Source: Aurantiochytrium sp. KH105 (Eukaryota; Sar; Bigyra; Thraustochytrida; Thraustochytriidae). From it: DNA of 64,000 nt. Positions 61,601-64,000 of the stretch are shown here, in pieces; within the stretch, counting starts at the first letter, position 1, and each line of letters starts with the position of its first letter. Location: positions 620,001 through 684,000 of the forward strand of contig BGKB01000020.1 in NCBI GenBank assembly GCA_003116975.1. Direction: 5' to 3'. A program made the translations under genes and the position numbers. A model generated the notes under the pieces. It saw nothing but the letters and a program-made list of their open reading frames with translations, was not told where the DNA came from and ran no database searches.

Positions 61601-63087
61601 GGGCGAAAGCCCACCGTAACTTCTTCGTTGGGCCCGTCTCGAGCTTTGGTTCGCAACTCCTGGCAGAAATCGCGAAGATCAAGGTCGAAACGTCGGCCAA
61701 AGAACGCCAGGATGCGTCGAATAACATGATAGTGATCTGTGCTTTCTGTCGTACAGCCGATAAAGTGCACAAAGACGGCTCGTTTTTCAACGCCGCGCTG
61801 ACGAAACGACCAGTTCGCAAGGAGCGCAGATTTGCCGCGTCCCGATGGACCCACCACGGCGAGACCCGGTCCTGGTTTATCGGCAGCAGCATTGAGCTCT
61901 TCGAGTGCGCTCTCGACGGCCACATATCCCATGCGCCGAGAGGCGGCAAAGGCCTCGTGCTGTAGGTCCACAAAGTCCCAGTGATGCAAGGTCTCCTTGT
62001 CCATGGGAAACTCTGCATCGATTGCTCGGGAAACATCCTTGACAAGCTGCTGTGAGAGCGTCCGCACGTGGTCGTAGTTAAAGATGCGGTCGGGGAATTT
62101 CTCCTTGACCTCTTGCTTGAGGCGCGCTTGTCCGCGTCCCGCGTGCTCGTTTTCGGCCTCGTACGCGGGAAGATCTGCAGCCGGAATCTCGTCGGCCATC
62201 TTCGCCTTAAAACCCTCGTGATCACGAAAGTAAAAGGTGACAAAGTCAGCCATTTCCGGATTGCGGAGCGCGCCGTGCAAAATCTCAAGCTCCGTCACGG
62301 AGCGATCGCGGTATTCGTACACCCAAGGGTACCGGGCTTCGCCAATGTCCATGGTTTGCTCCAAGAGTTCGTCAACGTAACCTCCAGGCGGAGCAAGATG
62401 CCATCCATAGCGTTCGCCTAAAAGGCCGACAAAGAAGGGTCGGCAGGTATCAATTTCTTGAAGACAGAGACGGACCACGGCTCCGCTGCTGCTTTCTTCG
62501 CTCGTCACGCCCCACCGCAGATCCACAAAGACCACAGTCACTCCGCGAGACTCTCCAAACTTGCGCAACTCGGGCAGCGCGTGGCGCATGAGGTAGTCGC
62601 GTTCCAGGGCAAAATCTCGAAATGTACTCGAGATGAAGACACGGACTGTTCGCGACTCTGCAAGTCGCGCCTTGTTCAGATTCAAGTATTTGGCGGCATC
62701 TGGAGCAGGTTCGACGCCAGCAATGCTCTTTCTTTCGCGAGTTCGAGGCGTATCATCGATGACAGGTTTCTTCTTTGAAGAGGGTTTCTCTTGCGACGGG
62801 ACTACTTGATGTTCTTTTTCTTCTTGGTCTCTTGGAGTTGGTGGCGAGCTCTCCTTTGCGTCGTCAGCTTTCGCGGGAGTGGTCTCGGCATGCTCTGTAG
62901 GCGCCTTAGTCGTGAGGGGCTTGCCATCGTCATCCTTGGCTTCGTTTTGTTCTTTTTCTGCCACCTCCTTCTTTGACTGTTCTTTGATGGCTATGTCTTG
63001 CTGTTGCTGTTTGGTGGGCGAGATGGCCTGGTTGCTCGTCGCCTCAGCTTTGTCCGAGGCGTCGACTTTGCTGGCGCACCCCCCCAT
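58696..63087 (-). CDS. Acylated DUF4062-NACHT-TPR protein, nephrocystin-3-like
   Basis: The 1463-residue product begins MGGCASK, a strong N-myristoylation signal followed by Cys4 for palmitoylation, so it should be membrane-bound. After an acidic Lys/Glu-rich region comes a DUF4062 domain at about 148-260 (VRVFISSTFRDFALERD, FVDLRWGVTSEES, LLGERYGW). A NACHT-type STAND ATPase follows, with Walker A GPSGRGKSALL near 418 and Walker B AVIVLDGLDQLED. Kinesin-light-chain-type TPRs of about 42 residues lie at about 1030-1270. The same general arrangement, including an N-terminal myristoyl site, occurs in nephrocystin-3 of ciliary inversin compartments; DUF4062-NACHT also occurs in TEP1 and NWD1 and in innate-immunity STAND proteins. 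A ciliary or a signalling-scaffold role is therefore possible. I start at the ATG at 63087 because of the acylation motif, not at the earlier in-frame codons. Confidence 0.88.
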   Translation of the reverse strand: MGGCASKVDASDKAEATSNQAISPTKQQQQDIAIKEQSKKEVAEKEQNEAKDDDGKPLTTKAPTEHAETTPAKADDAKESSPPTPRDQEEKEHQVVPSQEKPSSKKKPVIDDTPRTRERKSIAGVEPAPDAAKYLNLNKARLAESRTVRVFISSTFRDFALERDYLMRHALPELRKFGESRGVTVVFVDLRWGVTSEESSSGAVVRLCLQEIDTCRPFFVGLLGERYGWHLAPPGGYVDELLEQTMDIGEARYPWVYEYRDRSVTELEILHGALRNPEMADFVTFYFRDHEGFKAKMADEIPAADLPAYEAENEHAGRGQARLKQEVKEKFPDRIFNYDHVRTLSQQLVKDVSRAIDAEFPMDKETLHHWDFVDLQHEAFAASRRMGYVAVESALEELNAAADKPGPGLAVVGPSGRGKSALLANWSFRQRGVEKRAVFVHFIGCTTESTDHYHVIRRILAFFGRRFDLDLRDFCQELRTKARDGPNEEVTVGFRPDDALQLKEQQLIEVLPDFLVSVRSKAQESGVQAVIVLDGLDQLEDKAHARTLFWLPVISGISLIASFKSGEDIYTLGAQTTQTTTRSIGSMAAASRCDFESEVATTSRTRRFSDSHTEGVVRDHWFERGGTFSFLPDLKENQREKVIVGYLAEHAKKLDDAQIKMVLDAPPAQNPLFLRTLLDEARLFGNFFKLTEHLEALLKAQTSPELYGIVLERMGAECDADLMRWAIGLVLCARDGITDQELREVLTLDFGPVLRKEGFTDADVAPLSLDFRIDDDTKVRQFVQLLFGLREQLCSTSGLLRFFHDAAKEAVRAQLGGLPDKVRQVLHWRLAAHFGAEDVATDNFSRQLRELPYHMLRAERFDDLAAYASRLPVLQAMLQDESKKYELVLYWREVDAAWSARTGTKTPVSVESYLCDVARASKEGLPKEMTKITNVQLEEMHPQLELAADTMDRVSTLLVLLGLYDGAVEIRQDEISYNTVLYGAVHDKIAISCSELADVYERVYCKYDVSMRLKSRAVEIDRQLYGEENRQLAIGYDNLGFLHLKLGNYTDAEAMYRKSLVIKEAMSGKAHRDVAQTVNALGLLNEELGDLDAAQRWYERSLQIRTRAFGPRHPSVARSQIDMGMLMLKKEENDAALQLVSQGYEALNDTLGLGHSDVAAAANNLGLVYSQHKEYTVALKFHLQAKSSQLRRLGDDHPAFAATCTNIGSVCQELADQAFRKCDESGEDDFFRQAEDHYSRATLIYRVKMGDAHPELATALHNLGTLYFDAASREVVRLDDLLPADNAADAVADEEADEALEQAQTKVEELMQQACANLTEALEIRVKVFGDENGATKSSRESLRICKAKLERFIDSGRRDMALEGDDAGDAGPDLVDLCIGDISHLTPLVRGAFATRLGDAEMELDNPSPELDAILERIAQDLNVDPFLARDLEAAKAADRLDADAVATVVQTILQTVYAAPA

Positions 63088-63513
63088 GGTGCGTCCAAGG
63101 TTCTCGCAGCGGGCCCTTGGCTTGCAGCGACCTACGACCAGAGTATGCTCGCCTGCCTTCGCGGAACTTTGTCGAGAGAAACAATTATACTTGCACAACC
63201 CATTTTCACGTAACGGTCTCAAGAACTCGACACACACACGAACTTTATGCGCGAACTCTTGAATGAAGAGAGAGGAGAGAGATGAGAATCGAGTTTCTGC
63301 TGGGCTGCGAAATTGCATGAAAAAACTCGAAAGGGTCTTCTTCGGGACCAAGAGAGAAAATCAAGAACGTTGTGAAACCATGGGCATGGTGAAAACTGGT
63401 GTTATACAACTTGACATGATGCTGGGAGGTGAGGGTTAGGTGGCAAAGAGAAAGAAACGCAGCTCACGCGTGGAGCGGAGCACGCGATGAATAGTTTGTT
63501 CATGAGAGTCACT
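63088..63513. other. Intergenic region upstream of the NACHT-TPR gene
   Basis: 426 bases between the NACHT-TPR start and the stop of the kinase at the right edge, both on the minus strand. No gene or distinctive motif is seen apart from GAGAGAGGAGAGAGATGAGA-type sequence near 63268. Confidence 0.5.
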
Positions 63514-64000
63514 TTACGCGACAGCGAGGGTATGCTTTGATGCAGGCTTCGATTTGGCAGGCTTGGAGGAGGAGGAGGCGGAGGAAGAGGGTGGAGAAGG
63601 AGAAGCCGAGGTCTGGGGACGTTGCGATGCTGCACGTGTCCTTTCGGGAGCAACGTAGTTCCATGTCTGCAAGAAAGTGCTCGACTCGGAGAGTACACGA
63701 GGACTGGGATCATGGAACCCACCACGACGGCGACGTGGATTCGTCGTCGGCGCAGCCGAAGCAGAGGCACGAAGCGACTCCGCAACCGAAACTTCGGTAA
63801 AGTCGGAGTGGAAGTTACGGATGTCAAAGGCAGCGGCACGTTCACCGCCGGGGCTTCCTCGCGGGTGACAGGCCCGTGAGGGGTTTCGCAGTAATGGCAT
63901 AGACGGTGCTGAGGAGGCATTGCTTACAAGATTGGCCCAATCGACGGTCTCAAAGAAGGGGTGCTGCACCACGGCCTGAAAGCCGCCTGCGGTCGATGCA
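63514..64000 (-). CDS. C-terminal end of an AGC-type protein kinase (cut by the window edge)
   Basis: The frame is open to the right edge. The visible 161 residues begin at the end of a kinase domain: GGFQAVVQHPFFETVDWANL is the typical HPFF-x-x-x-DW end of AGC kinases. A C-terminal extension follows with DIRNFHSDFTEVS, the NF-x-x-x-FT element of the AGC tail, and further on SSTFLQTWNYVAPE, which resembles a hydrophobic motif. The last part is Ser/Pro/Lys-rich. The catalytic core and start lie outside the window, so the subfamily cannot be named. Confidence 0.8.
   Translation of the reverse strand, partial: ASTAGGFQAVVQHPFFETVDWANLVSNASSAPSMPLLRNPSRACHPRGSPGGERAAAFDIRNFHSDFTEVSVAESLRASASAAPTTNPRRRRGGFHDPSPRVLSESSTFLQTWNYVAPERTRAASQRPQTSASPSPPSSSASSSSKPAKSKPASKHTLAVA

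Overview
The window is nuclear DNA from a unicellular eukaryote with compact, GC-rich, almost intron-free genes. It carries about twenty protein-coding genes on both strands and, as far as I can see by eye, no rRNA, tRNA or CRISPR. The standard genetic code, very long single-exon genes, cilium genes (DRC1, a SHIPPO-repeat protein, a nephrocystin-3-like protein) and DOCK, BASS and double-glutaminase proteins suggest a flagellated protist. A stramenopile such as a thraustochytrid (Labyrinthulomycetes) is my best guess. That is inference from style and gene content, not a database match.

Layout. 1-1943: a possible gene tail at the left edge, then a long upstream region. 1944-6314: a glutaminase in which a degenerate and an intact catalytic domain sit in tandem, each followed by ankyrin repeats. 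6840-15769: divergent genes for a kelch/RING-H2 membrane protein and a DOCK-family GEF. 15802-23532: DRC1 and a large disordered protein with four SH3/KOW-like modules. 25012-26976: a Tc1/mariner-type DNA transposon with terminal inverted repeats and an intact transposase. 27275-33060: RUVBL1, TAF7 and ECD, all nuclear genes; RUVBL1 and TAF7 contain the only two introns I can support. 33736-41719: a BRO1-like/discoidin-like protein, BCCIP and a STPG1-like protein. 41828-46396: an enlarged HPPD-like dioxygenase and a DsbA-like oxidoreductase. 47550-54356: two tandem membrane RING proteins, then a polyQ protein joining a CHAT-like domain to a Dicer/RIG-I-type helicase. 55374-63087: a BASS transporter, a Pro-rich repeat membrane protein and an acylated DUF4062-NACHT-TPR protein. 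63514-64000: the tail of an AGC kinase running off the right edge.

The strongest novelty candidates are the CHAT-like/RLR-type helicase fusion at 50793-54356, which has the composition of an innate-immunity or RNA-surveillance factor, and the pseudo-plus-active double glutaminase. Two non-coding signals also stand out: the palindrome GTAGGCCTA, repeated five times in upstream intergenic DNA, and a cluster of TTGCGCAACCCCA repeats between BCCIP and the STPG1-like gene. Two splicing features deserve attention: a six-base coding first exon in RUVBL1 and a 32-base intron in TAF7.
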